A stretch of DNA of 22,079 nucleotides, taken from IMG/VR virus record IMGVR_UViG_3300022072_000152, positions 1-22,079 of that record, one strand, 5' to 3'. A program made the position numbers and the translations under genes. The DNA is from a virus. Shown piece after piece: positions 13,946 through 19,277 of the stretch (positions are counted from its first letter, which is position 1; each line of letters opens with the position of its first letter). A model generated the notes under the pieces. It was given only the letters and a program-made list of their open reading frames with translations, searched no databases and was not told the DNA's origin.

Positions 13946-14107
13946 ATGAAAGAACTCGATAAGCTAAAGCGTCGCGTACCACTCTACGTCATGGTGTCAC
14001 CTGACACCAAGGACTTCGTAAATCAACTCAACCAAGTAACCAATATCTCCGAGGGCAAAATCATTGATCGCGCCATCGAAGCACTCAAATCAACTAAACT
14101 GAAATAA
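13946..14107 (+). CDS. Ribbon-helix-helix (Arc/CopG-type) DNA-binding protein
   Basis: A 53-residue ORF, ATG 13946 to TAA 14107. The sequence RRVPLYVMVSPDTKDFVNQL, then NQVTNISEGKIIDRAIEAL, fits the RHH fold: a short strand (PLYVMVS) that would lie in the major groove, helix 1, the NISEG turn and helix 2 with IIDRAI. RHH proteins act as dimers and repress or activate phage promoters. It lies one base after the 96-residue gene and four bases before the ERF gene. A plausible local regulator acting on the repeated elements nearby, by inference. Confidence 0.7.
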   Translation: MKELDKLKRRVPLYVMVSPDTKDFVNQLNQVTNISEGKIIDRAIEALKSTKLK

Positions 14108-14111
14108 CATC

Positions 14112-14669
14112 ATGAACAAATCCGAATCAATTAAACACCTCGCAGTCGCACTCAACAAAGCACAGGCAGTAATGTCAGGCGCTAAAAAGTCTGCAGCCAA
14201 CCCGTTTTTCAAATCGAAATACGCTAACCTTGAGGAAGTCATCGCCTGTATCAAGGAGCCATTCGAGTCCAACGGCCTCAGCTTCATGCAGTTCCCTATC
14301 ACCGAGGACGACCGCGCAGGTGTCGAGACAATCGTCATGCACGAAAGTGGCGAGTGGATCTCTGGCAGCTTCATGCTCAAATGCTCTAAGCTCGACCCGC
14401 AGGGGATGGCATCAGCAATCACCTACGCTCGTCGCTACGGCATCCAGAGCATCGCAGGCATCCCTAGTGAGGACGACGACGGCAACGCAGCCTCACAGGC
14501 TCCTAAGCCCGCTGTGTCCTTCCTGAAGCCTAAGGGAGCCATTGCCCTGCTATCCTCAGCGGAGAGCCAGAAGGATCTGGTGGACGTGTGGAACTCATTC
14601 CCCATCGACATCAAGCAGAACGCTGACGTGATCGAACTGAAAGACCAGTTAAAGACTGAGCTTAGCTAG
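14112..14669 (+). CDS. erf: ERF-family single-strand annealing recombinase
   Basis: A 185-residue protein with the ERF superfamily signature: NPFFKSKYANLEEVIACIKEPFESNGLSFMQ (residues about 30-60), HESGEWISGSFML, and DPQGMASAITYARRYGIQSIAGIPSEDDDGN (residues about 95-125). ERF proteins form rings on ssDNA and anneal complementary strands in RecA-independent recombination. They support circularisation or concatemer formation. The C-terminal part (PKPAVSFLKPKGAIALLSSAES..., DLVDVWNSFP) is a divergent helical tail. Neighbours (RHH regulator, RusA-like resolvase, SSB-like protein) make a recombination module. A strong terminator follows 15 bases after the stop. Confidence 0.92.
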   Translation: MNKSESIKHLAVALNKAQAVMSGAKKSAANPFFKSKYANLEEVIACIKEPFESNGLSFMQFPITEDDRAGVETIVMHESGEWISGSFMLKCSKLDPQGMASAITYARRYGIQSIAGIPSEDDDGNAASQAPKPAVSFLKPKGAIALLSSAESQKDLVDVWNSFPIDIKQNADVIELKDQLKTELS

Positions 14670-14683
14670 ACTCACCAGCACTA

Positions 14684-14711
14684 AGCGGCTCCGAAAGGGG
14701 TCGCTTTTTTT
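14684..14711 (+). terminator. Rho-independent terminator after erf
   Basis: AGCGGCTCC pairs with GGGGTCGCT around a GAAA tetraloop (9-bp stem with two G-U pairs), followed by TTTTTTT. It ends the transcript running from 13134 through erf. Confidence 0.9.
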
Positions 14712-14725
14712 GTGCGCATTAACGC

Positions 14726-14755
14726 TTGACCGACCATTCTGGTAACCCATTCTTT
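14726..14755 (+). promoter_or_regulatory. Possible promoter directly before the 14760 gene
   Basis: TTGACC (14726-14731) follows the erf terminator; the best -10 at 17-18 bases is ATTCTT or TTCTTT, poor matches. The predicted start coincides with the ATG at 14760, so the message would be leaderless or nearly so. Confidence 0.35.
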
Positions 14756-14759
14756 AGTT

Positions 14760-14945
14760 ATGCCTGCTTGGGAATTTGAATACACGACACCCATCATGCC
14801 AAGTGCCTGTAGGGTCATTAAGCACGCTGACACCCCCGAGAAAGCCCTAGCGTTCTTCGCGAAGGGTAGCATTAAGGCAGACAATTTAGTCATCATCAGG
14901 TCAAAAGCACCGATGACGTTAACCCAAAAACCGAAAAGATTATGA
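14760..14945 (+). CDS. Small protein (61 aa), unknown function
   Basis: Product MPAWEFEYTTPIMPS... then KHADTPEKALAFFAKGSIKADNLVIIRSK. It looks like a compact alpha-beta phage protein (strand, helix with EKALAFF, strand LVIIRS). Its TGA overlaps the next ATG (14942) as ATGA, and it starts just after a terminator plus promoter-like element, which supports it as the first gene of a new operon leading to the resolvase. No known family recognised. A frame on the opposite strand covers the same bases but lacks such context. Confidence 0.6.
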   Translation: MPAWEFEYTTPIMPSACRVIKHADTPEKALAFFAKGSIKADNLVIIRSKAPMTLTQKPKRL

Positions 14946-15235
14946 TCAAAATGAGAGTCCCAGACCGTCACCTAGCAAGCTTCGTCAATTCAAAGGGCAT
15001 CACCTGTCGTCCACGCACCGAGGAGGAAGAGGAAGCCTACATGGAAGCCCTCCCTGAGTTCGTGCCATACGTTGACCCTGCCAGCCTATTGCCCATCAGC
15101 AAGAACGTCACACGCCTCATCACGTCCAGAATGAAGCAGGAAGGCTGCACACGTGCCGTAGCTTGCCACGAGCAACACGTTACGGTCGGCCAGTATCTAA
15201 AGTCCCTCAAGCGCATCAAGGAGGAAGGACGATAA
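14942..15235 (+). CDS. Small protein (97 aa) upstream of the resolvase, unknown function
   Basis: A charged 97-residue product with an acidic run (RPRTEEEEEAYMEALPEF) and a basic helical C-terminus (VTRLITSRMKQEGCTRAVAC..., VGQYLKSLKRIKEEGR). The C-terminal stretch has a helix-turn-helix-like rhythm but is not convincing. Overlaps of four bases with the upstream gene and one base (TAATG) with the downstream resolvase indicate translational coupling. The Glu-rich stretch is the only striking composition. No family recognised. Confidence 0.65.
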   Translation: MIKMRVPDRHLASFVNSKGITCRPRTEEEEEAYMEALPEFVPYVDPASLLPISKNVTRLITSRMKQEGCTRAVACHEQHVTVGQYLKSLKRIKEEGR

Positions 15236-15636
15236 TGTCGGACGTCGTGATAACGTGTCCTTTATCCGTCATGCTACCACGCAAGACGATGCCCGACCGC
15301 AAGTACATCATCAATAAGAACAATGAGCGGAACTGGCACTTCATCGTCAGCAACAAGATCAAACAGGTGTATAAGGAGGCCCTCCGTGAGCAGTTGGAGG
15401 GCCTCACTTTTACCCATCCGATCAAGCTGAAGCTGGTATATTTTAAAGCCAGCAACAGGCGCTCTGATCGCACCAATGTTCTGTCGCAACATGAGAAGTT
15501 TGCGGCAGATGCGATGGTTGAGTTCGGCTGCATCCCAGATGACAACGATGACGTAATACTAAGCTCTCACTACTCTGGTGGCACGTTAGACAGGGAGAAT
15601 CCGAGGGTGGAAATTAGGGTCGTGCAAGATAATTGA
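15235..15636 (+). CDS. RusA-like Holliday-junction resolvase
   Basis: A 133-residue protein. Strand-forming KLKLVYFKASNRRSDRTN precedes NVLSQHEKFAADAMVEFGCIPDDNDDVI, which has the RusA arrangement of an Asp after the strand (RSDRTN), a helix ending AADAM, and a DDNDD acidic cluster that would bind metal. RusA cuts four-way junctions and resolves phage recombination intermediates before packaging. The frame is open from 15163, but ATG 15235 is preferred: it overlaps the preceding stop (TAATG), and AAGGAGGAAGG upstream is one of few real Shine-Dalgarno-like sequences here. The N-terminus is unusually short on the DNA-binding strands, so assignment is by motif pattern. Confidence 0.75.
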   Translation: MSDVVITCPLSVMLPRKTMPDRKYIINKNNERNWHFIVSNKIKQVYKEALREQLEGLTFTHPIKLKLVYFKASNRRSDRTNVLSQHEKFAADAMVEFGCIPDDNDDVILSSHYSGGTLDRENPRVEIRVVQDN

Positions 15637-15640
15637 ATTA

Positions 15641-15677
15641 TTTTCACTTTTATTTGATTTAGGGGTTGACCTATATA
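15641..15677 (+). promoter_or_regulatory. Repeated 37-bp promoter element, copy 2
   Basis: Same element as 13029-13065 with one substitution (TTTGATTT for TTCGATTT), starting five bases after the resolvase stop. TTGACC is at 15666-15671; at 16 bases the -10 would be CATTGT, weak. Sequence beyond TATATA is unrelated to copy 1, so the conserved part is the upstream block and -35. It precedes the gene at 15744. Confidence 0.6.
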
Positions 15678-15743
15678 ACTTCATGAACATTGTGAGTGAT
15701 GTAGGACAGCAACAAACACACTAACTCAACCGAAAACACACAC

Positions 15744-16004
15744 ATGAAAAAAGTAGACATCAAATACGTAACAATGATTAACGGCGACGACGGATGGACA
15801 ACAGTTCACGCTTATTCTTCCGCTAAAAATGCGATCACAAAGGCTCGCGATTATGTTAAATCTTTCGAGTTCGATTACATCGATGAATATCGATGCGAGG
15901 TTTCCAACTACGGTCAAGTGGTTTCAGTAATGAATCTTAAGCAGTTCGAAGAGCGTTGCGCGTTTAATCTGATCCCAGAATACGAACTTTGCATGGGATA
16001 TTAA
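15744..16004 (+). CDS. Small early protein (86 aa), unknown function
   Basis: Product MKKVDIKYVTMINGDDGWTT... with two strands, a helix (AKNAITKARDYVKSFEF) and a third strand (YRCEVSNYGQVVSVMN), a small alpha-beta fold. Two Cys residues but no metal pattern. Leader CTCAACCGAAAACACACAC, no Shine-Dalgarno. It is the first gene after promoter element copy 2. A 27-bp repeat follows its stop. No family recognised. Confidence 0.65.
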   Translation: MKKVDIKYVTMINGDDGWTTVHAYSSAKNAITKARDYVKSFEFDYIDEYRCEVSNYGQVVSVMNLKQFEERCAFNLIPEYELCMGY

Positions 16005-16012
16005 TCCACTCA

Positions 16013-16039
16013 CTACGGGGCGCAGCATCCTACACTGCA
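16013..16039 (+). repeat. 27-bp post-stop repeat, copy 1
   Basis: CTACGGGGCGCAGCATCC followed by TACACTGCA, nine bases after the stop of the 86-residue gene. Identical 27 bp recur at 16520-16546. GCAG and CTGC could form a weak 4-bp stem. Confidence 0.85.
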
Positions 16040-16065
16040 CTTTTAATTCAACCAAATCACACATT

Positions 16066-16512
16066 ATGAATCTATCAGATTACACACACGACCTTGAAGG
16101 AAAAACCCTTTTTGTCACATTCAACAACCGACCACAGCACTGGCAACAGCATGAATATGTTGTGGTTGGTTCACGTGCTGTTCACGTTGGCGCGCGCAAT
16201 TACTGGTGCAGCGTTCAAGGCAGTTTTGAGCAGCAAGAGGTTGCACACGCTCGCAATATTGAAGTTCGTGATGGTGCGCTTTATGTTGCAAATACATACG
16301 CTGGCGATCTGCCATCATGTGCCGTTCTTAAAGCTGAGCATACCTGCCAAGAATGGAAGTTTTGGGCAGTTGCATATTCAGTTCTCGGCAAGATTATTGA
16401 AGAAAATGTTGGCTTTAAGGGTCGCAAAGCTGCCATTGAATACGCAACCGCATTTGACGAAGACGAAGCAACCTTCCAATTCATTTCCTGCACTGCTAGA
16501 AATTTAGCATAA
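16066..16512 (+). CDS. Early protein (148 aa), unknown function
   Basis: A 148-residue product, aromatic and His-rich (NNRPQHWQQHEYVVVGSRAVHV), beta-rich in the first half and helical in the second (EWKFWAVAYSVLGKIIEENVGFKGRKAAIEYATAF). No signal peptide or membrane helix. A second frame at 16094-16507 overlaps, but this start has the leader TTCAACCAAATCACACATT and the protein has normal composition, so this frame is preferred. Flanked on both sides by the identical 27-bp repeat, as a cassette. No family recognised. Confidence 0.68.
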   Translation: MNLSDYTHDLEGKTLFVTFNNRPQHWQQHEYVVVGSRAVHVGARNYWCSVQGSFEQQEVAHARNIEVRDGALYVANTYAGDLPSCAVLKAEHTCQEWKFWAVAYSVLGKIIEENVGFKGRKAAIEYATAFDEDEATFQFISCTARNLA

Positions 16513-16519
16513 CCCATTC

Positions 16520-16546
16520 CTACGGGGCGCAGCATCCTACACTGCA
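16520..16546 (+). repeat. 27-bp post-stop repeat, copy 2
   Basis: Identical to 16013-16039, seven bases after the stop of the 148-residue gene. The bases between stop and repeat are also similar (TAATCCACTCA versus TAACCCATTC), so the real homology is a little longer. Confidence 0.85.
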
Positions 16547-16570
16547 TCACATCACACCACACCACACACT

Positions 16571-16804
16571 ATGAACTCATTCAAAACCGAACTATTCAAG
16601 ATCTCCTTCGAGGAGCCAACTGGCCAAGACCATCCCTGCGTCACCATCACGCACGTTAAATCCGATCGGTATCTCGACTTCTTCACTCTAGCTTCCCTCT
16701 GCATTGAGGTTGACGATATGATTCAAGATAGATCTATCGACGCTACTGAAGCCATCAAGATCATCCGCAAGTCTGCGTCCTTCTTCATCCTTAACGGAGA
16801 GTAA
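16571..16804 (+). CDS. Small early protein (77 aa), unknown function
   Basis: Product MNSFKTELFKISFEEP... with strand-like CVTITHVKSDRYLDFF and helices LASLCIEVDDMIQD and ATEAIKIIRKSASFFI. The leader is a pure A/C/T run (ATCACACCACACCACACACT). Its stop lies four bases before the SleB-like hydrolase start, so the two are co-transcribed. No family recognised; the adjacent secreted hydrolase gives no clear functional hint. Confidence 0.62.
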   Translation: MNSFKTELFKISFEEPTGQDHPCVTITHVKSDRYLDFFTLASLCIEVDDMIQDRSIDATEAIKIIRKSASFFILNGE

Positions 16805-16808
16805 CACT

Positions 16809-17228
16809 ATGAAAACACTCACACTACTCACGCTCATCCTTGCCACCTGCTCTGTAAGCGCCTACACAGACGAGGAGGTCATCGCCTCTACACTTATCCT
16901 TGAGGCTGGAGGCGAATACGCTGAAGGCAGCATGGAGGCCGTCTATGAGGTTATCTGCAACCGCGCATACAAGCGCAACCTCACACGCAGCGAAGTATGC
17001 CTGCAACGCAAGCAGTTCAGTTGCTGGAACTCAGGCAAGCTTAATGAACTTGTCGCCAAAGCAAAAAAACACTCGCGTTACGGTTATGCACTCGCCATTG
17101 TAAACAGTCGCAGGATCACCAACTACACTAACGGATCAGACCACTACCACGCAGACTACTGCAACCCATACTGGGCAAGCAGCATGACAGTCACCACCAA
17201 GATCGGTCGCCACATTTTCTATAAGTAA
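16809..17228 (+). CDS. SleB-type cell wall hydrolase with signal peptide (candidate endolysin)
   Basis: A 139-residue member of the Hydrolase_2 (SleB) family. Residues 1-18 are a Sec signal peptide (MKTLTLLTLILATCSVSA), so export would be by the host Sec system. Mature features: LEAGGEYAEGSMEAVYEVICNRA with the presumed catalytic Glu E32, then QFSCWNSGKLN, SDHYHADYCNPYWA and KIGRHIFYK, the standard end of the domain. The family cleaves peptidoglycan glycan strands as lytic transglycosylases. Short length fits a catalytic domain alone. It lies in the early region beside a 77-residue gene, far from the holin-like ORF at 6086. An exported enzyme would not need a holin to cross the membrane. Confidence 0.9.
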   Translation: MKTLTLLTLILATCSVSAYTDEEVIASTLILEAGGEYAEGSMEAVYEVICNRAYKRNLTRSEVCLQRKQFSCWNSGKLNELVAKAKKHSRYGYALAIVNSRRITNYTNGSDHYHADYCNPYWASSMTVTTKIGRHIFYK

Positions 17229-17273
17229 CTCTCAGGCACTTCGCCTAAAATAAAACACACAACACACAATACA

Positions 17274-17603
17274 ATGTCAGACTCAGTAAACATCACAGGC
17301 CCAGTAACAGTAATCCAAGAAGAGCAGACCTTCGGTTCTGGCTTCACTAAACAGTCGTTCGTCGTCCAAGTGGGTGACAAGTATCCGCAGGATCTCTGCA
17401 TTGATGCAGTCAAGGATGACTGTGCCAAGGTAGCAGCACTCAGCGTGGGTGACGTGGTTAGCGTGGAAGTTAACCTGCGTGGCCGCGAGTATAACGGGAA
17501 GTACTACACGAACCTCCAGATGTGGAAGCTCGCAGTGACTACCCCAGCTACAGCTACAGCTCCAGTAGTTGACGACCCAGCAGCCGAAGAAATTCCCTTC
17601 TGA
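17274..17603 (+). CDS. DUF3127-like OB-fold protein with SSB-type acidic tip
   Basis: A 109-residue protein matching DUF3127: NITGPVTVIQEEQTFGSGFTKQSFVVQ, then YPQDLCIDAVKDDC, SVGDVVSVEVNLRGREYNGKYYTNLQMWKL. That is a five-strand OB-fold-like order. The C-terminus is an Ala/Thr/Pro linker and DDPAAEEIPF, closely resembling the DDDIPF tip by which bacterial SSB recruits partners. Role inferred: the phage single-strand DNA-binding protein for replication and ERF-mediated annealing. Leader AAAACACACAACACACAATACA-type with no Shine-Dalgarno. DUF3127 is best known to me from Bacteroidota and their phages. Confidence 0.82.
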   Translation: MSDSVNITGPVTVIQEEQTFGSGFTKQSFVVQVGDKYPQDLCIDAVKDDCAKVAALSVGDVVSVEVNLRGREYNGKYYTNLQMWKLAVTTPATATAPVVDDPAAEEIPF

Positions 17604-17604
17604 T

Positions 17605-17661
17605 TTAGAATTAAATTAGAATAATTAGAAGGTTGACACTTTCTAAGTTAGACGGTAGCGT
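17605..17661 (+). promoter_or_regulatory. Promoter with triple TTAGAA upstream motif
   Basis: TTAGAA occurs at 17605, 17616 and 17625 in an A/T-rich run, then GG and a perfect -35 TTGACA (17633-17638). At 17 bases the -10 is TAGCGT. ATTAGAAGGTTGACA resembles ATTTAGGGGTTGACC of the two 37-bp elements, so it may be a diverged third copy. The predicted start is near the ATG at 17669. Confidence 0.5.
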
Positions 17662-17668
17662 TCTCTGT

Positions 17669-18208
17669 ATGGAAAATAAAAAATGTTTTAAATGCGGAGA
17701 ACGCTTACCTTTAACTGAGTTCTACACCCACAAAGGGACGAAGGACGGCCACCTAGGCAAGTGCAAATCTTGCACGAAAAAGGATATGGCAGACAGGAAG
17801 AAGCTAAAAAGCAAAGACCCAGAGTGGGCTTTTAACGAGCGTGAAAGGCATCGCTTAAAGTCAATAAAGCGCAGGGCCGAGGGTAAGGTTAATTACGGGA
17901 GTAAGAAGCAAATGGACGCATCAGACCCCAAGAGACGAGCCAACTCTGCAGCATCACACATCCCAGCCCCTAAGGGGAGTCATCGACACCACTGGAGCTA
18001 CGAGGAAGAACACTGGAAAGATGTTATCATCCTACCAATAGCAGAACACTGCAAAGTCCACCGCTACACAATTTACGATAAAGAACACCTGCAATACCGA
18101 ACAGTTCACGGAGTGCTATTAGACTCAAGGGAGTTGGCCGAGAAGTATTACGCTATCGTGCTGACCATTGAGGACGGCATTTACTCTGAGCTCCAGAAAC
18201 TGTTCTAA
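17669..18208 (+). CDS. HNH-like endonuclease with N-terminal zinc ribbon
   Basis: A 179-residue protein. The start is set at ATG 17669 because the longer frame would begin at a TTG within the -35 box. Residues 5-45 (KCFKCGERLPLTEFY..., GHLGKCKSCTKKDMADRK) hold two CxxC knuckles, a zinc ribbon common in phage HNH proteins. The C-terminal domain has HRHHWSYEEEHWKDVIILP, then HCKVHRYTIYDKEHLQYRT, an HNH-type His-His and His arrangement with a final helix. Likely a site-specific DNA endonuclease, possibly a free-standing homing enzyme. A basic linker joins the domains. Catalytic residues are read by pattern, so activity is not certain. Confidence 0.75.
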   Translation: MENKKCFKCGERLPLTEFYTHKGTKDGHLGKCKSCTKKDMADRKKLKSKDPEWAFNERERHRLKSIKRRAEGKVNYGSKKQMDASDPKRRANSAASHIPAPKGSHRHHWSYEEEHWKDVIILPIAEHCKVHRYTIYDKEHLQYRTVHGVLLDSRELAEKYYAIVLTIEDGIYSELQKLF

Positions 18209-18232
18209 GCGCCAACCATTGTCCCCAATACT

Positions 18233-18264
18233 GCCTCTCAGTTGCCTTCTGGCCGCTGAGGGGC
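18233..18264 (+). terminator. Possible terminator after the HNH-like gene
   Basis: GCCTCTCAG pairs with CTGAGGGGC (9 bp, one G-U) around a 14-base loop. Only CTTTGAG follows, so the U tract is poor. It may be a weak terminator or RNA-stability hairpin between 18208 and the next gene. Confidence 0.45.
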
Positions 18265-18322
18265 TTTGAGGTGTAACCAGCTCAGTAAAATCTGACTCAA
18301 CTAAAATCAACCCACATACATC

Positions 18323-18571
18323 ATGACGAACACTACAGAAACTGAACCAGCATTCCACCACACTAGCCGACGTCCGATCTTCCAGCCATCCGAGCGCAAG
18401 ATCCTGCAGAACGGTCTCAATAGCCTTACACGGGCCTGTGAGGCTCAGGAAAAGCTTATCGAGGTCATTAAGCAGGAACTGGCAGACAGCAAGGAGCGAT
18501 GCCTAAAGTACGCACTACGCAGCAAGCAGCTAGAGGAGCGTGACTACATCAACAAGGGTGAGGTAGAATAG
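18323..18571 (+). CDS. Small coiled-coil protein (82 aa), unknown function
   Basis: The first 30 residues are polar and disordered (MTNTTETEPAFHHTSRR); residues about 32-78 are a continuous amphipathic helix (NSLTRACEAQEKLIEVIKQELADSKERCLKYALRSKQLEERD) typical of a coiled coil. No membrane segment. Leader AAATCAACCCACATACATC without Shine-Dalgarno. It is the last gene of the rightward early block, with the small leftward gene converging on it 32 bases away. No family recognised. Confidence 0.65.
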   Translation: MTNTTETEPAFHHTSRRPIFQPSERKILQNGLNSLTRACEAQEKLIEVIKQELADSKERCLKYALRSKQLEERDYINKGEVE

Positions 18572-18603
18572 GGACGCCTTTCAACTTCCGAAAGCCGTAC
18601 CTA

Positions 18604-18867
18604 CTAGACAGGCTTCACCACAGCGACCACAACTCGGTTGCCTAAACCCTCAGCGAATGGCACAACGCCATCCTCTGTCAACAGCAGCATACCCTTAGAC
18701 GCTTTGACGTTACGGTAGAATATATGGTCACCACTGGCAGCATACACGGTGGTGGCCTTCGCATTTGCGTAGTCGTAAACCTGTGACAACACGTCGACAG
18801 CAGGGTTGCCAAATGATGCTAGAGGTAAGAGCAGTAGTAGTAAGTGTCGCAAGTCCTTATTATACAA
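18604..18867 (-). CDS. Small secreted or periplasmic protein (87 aa) on the opposite strand
   Basis: The only leftward gene in the right half. The N-terminus has a signal-peptide pattern: short basic MYNKDLRH or MRH, then LLLLLLPLASFG and a polar NPAVD. The mature part (VLSQVYDYANAKATTVYAASGDHIFYRNVKASKGMLLLTEDGVVPFAEG...) looks beta-rich. Two TTG starts are possible, at 18867 and 18852; no ATG is available before the signal peptide. A perfect -10 TATAAT (18864-18859) lies over the first start, favouring 18852. Lone position, opposite orientation and own promoter resemble a moron gene, but coding status is uncertain. Confidence 0.5.
   Translation of the reverse strand: MYNKDLRHLLLLLLPLASFGNPAVDVLSQVYDYANAKATTVYAASGDHIFYRNVKASKGMLLLTEDGVVPFAEGLGNRVVVAVVKPV
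18859..18864 (-). promoter_or_regulatory. -10 box for the leftward 87-aa gene
   Basis: Perfect TATAAT on the minus strand just before the TTG at 18852, with no good -35 at 16-18 bases. The predicted start falls at or next to the TTG, so the RNA would be nearly leaderless. Confidence 0.4.
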
Positions 18868-18936
18868 TATCTTGCGGAGCTTTACTATCGAGTGATCAAC
18901 GTATGCACGCTGCGGATATCACGTAGTCGCTAATGA

Positions 18937-18966
18937 TTGCGTTGGCTTGCAATTTTCCCATAAATA
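18937..18966 (+). promoter_or_regulatory. Possible promoter for the terminase operon
   Basis: TTGCGT (18937-18942), an 18-base spacer and TAAATA (18961-18966), with the TerS ATG at 18981. The -35 is weak. It is the only candidate in the 113-base gap, in which nothing else is recognised. Confidence 0.35.
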
Positions 18967-18980
18967 GATGAATTTAGGGA

Positions 18981-19277
18981 ATGAGCGAAGAAATTGAAAC
19001 AATTGCGGCAAAACCCGTGAAGTATATTCCGAACCACGGACTAGGTAGACCAAAGGGAGCTAAGAACAAGGTCACTACGCAAGTCAAGACGGGTTTGCTG
19101 AAGGCTTTGGAAGAAGGAGAAGGCGCTGCGGCTTTCTTTACCAATCTCAAGTATAACGATCCTCGGACGTTCTGCAATGCAGTGGTCAAGCTGATACCAG
19201 TTCAAGTCGAGGCTGACCTAAAAGGACAGATCGACAACAACATCACCGTCACCTTTGTCGGGCCTTCCAATGGGTAA
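18981..19277 (+). CDS. terS: Terminase small subunit
   Basis: A 98-residue protein with NHGLGRPKGAKNKVTTQVKTGLLKALEEGEGAAAFF, the basic GRPKGAKNK motif and following helix common to a family of short TerS or TerS-like DNA-recognition proteins, then DPRTFCNAVVKLIPVQVEADLKG, which matches their KLxPxxVEA ending. TerS binds the packaging site and regulates the motor. It overlaps the TerL gene, as is usual. AGGGA directly before ATG is too close to be a normal Shine-Dalgarno. Assignment rests on motif and position; short proteins of this kind are not all proved as TerS. Confidence 0.75.
   Translation: MSEEIETIAAKPVKYIPNHGLGRPKGAKNKVTTQVKTGLLKALEEGEGAAAFFTNLKYNDPRTFCNAVVKLIPVQVEADLKGQIDNNITVTFVGPSNG

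Noticed and set aside
16094-16507. Overlapping plus frame (137 codons) inside the 148-residue gene
   Set aside because: The other frame has the A/C-rich leader and balanced composition, and both cannot easily be coding.
17233-17245. AGGC/GCCT mini-hairpin after the SleB-like gene
   Set aside because: Only a 4-bp stem, with no T-run; too weak for a terminator.
18574-18598. Hairpin ACGCCTTTC / GAAAGCCGT between convergent genes
   Set aside because: Stem has a central mismatch and no T-run on either strand, so it is not called as a bidirectional terminator.
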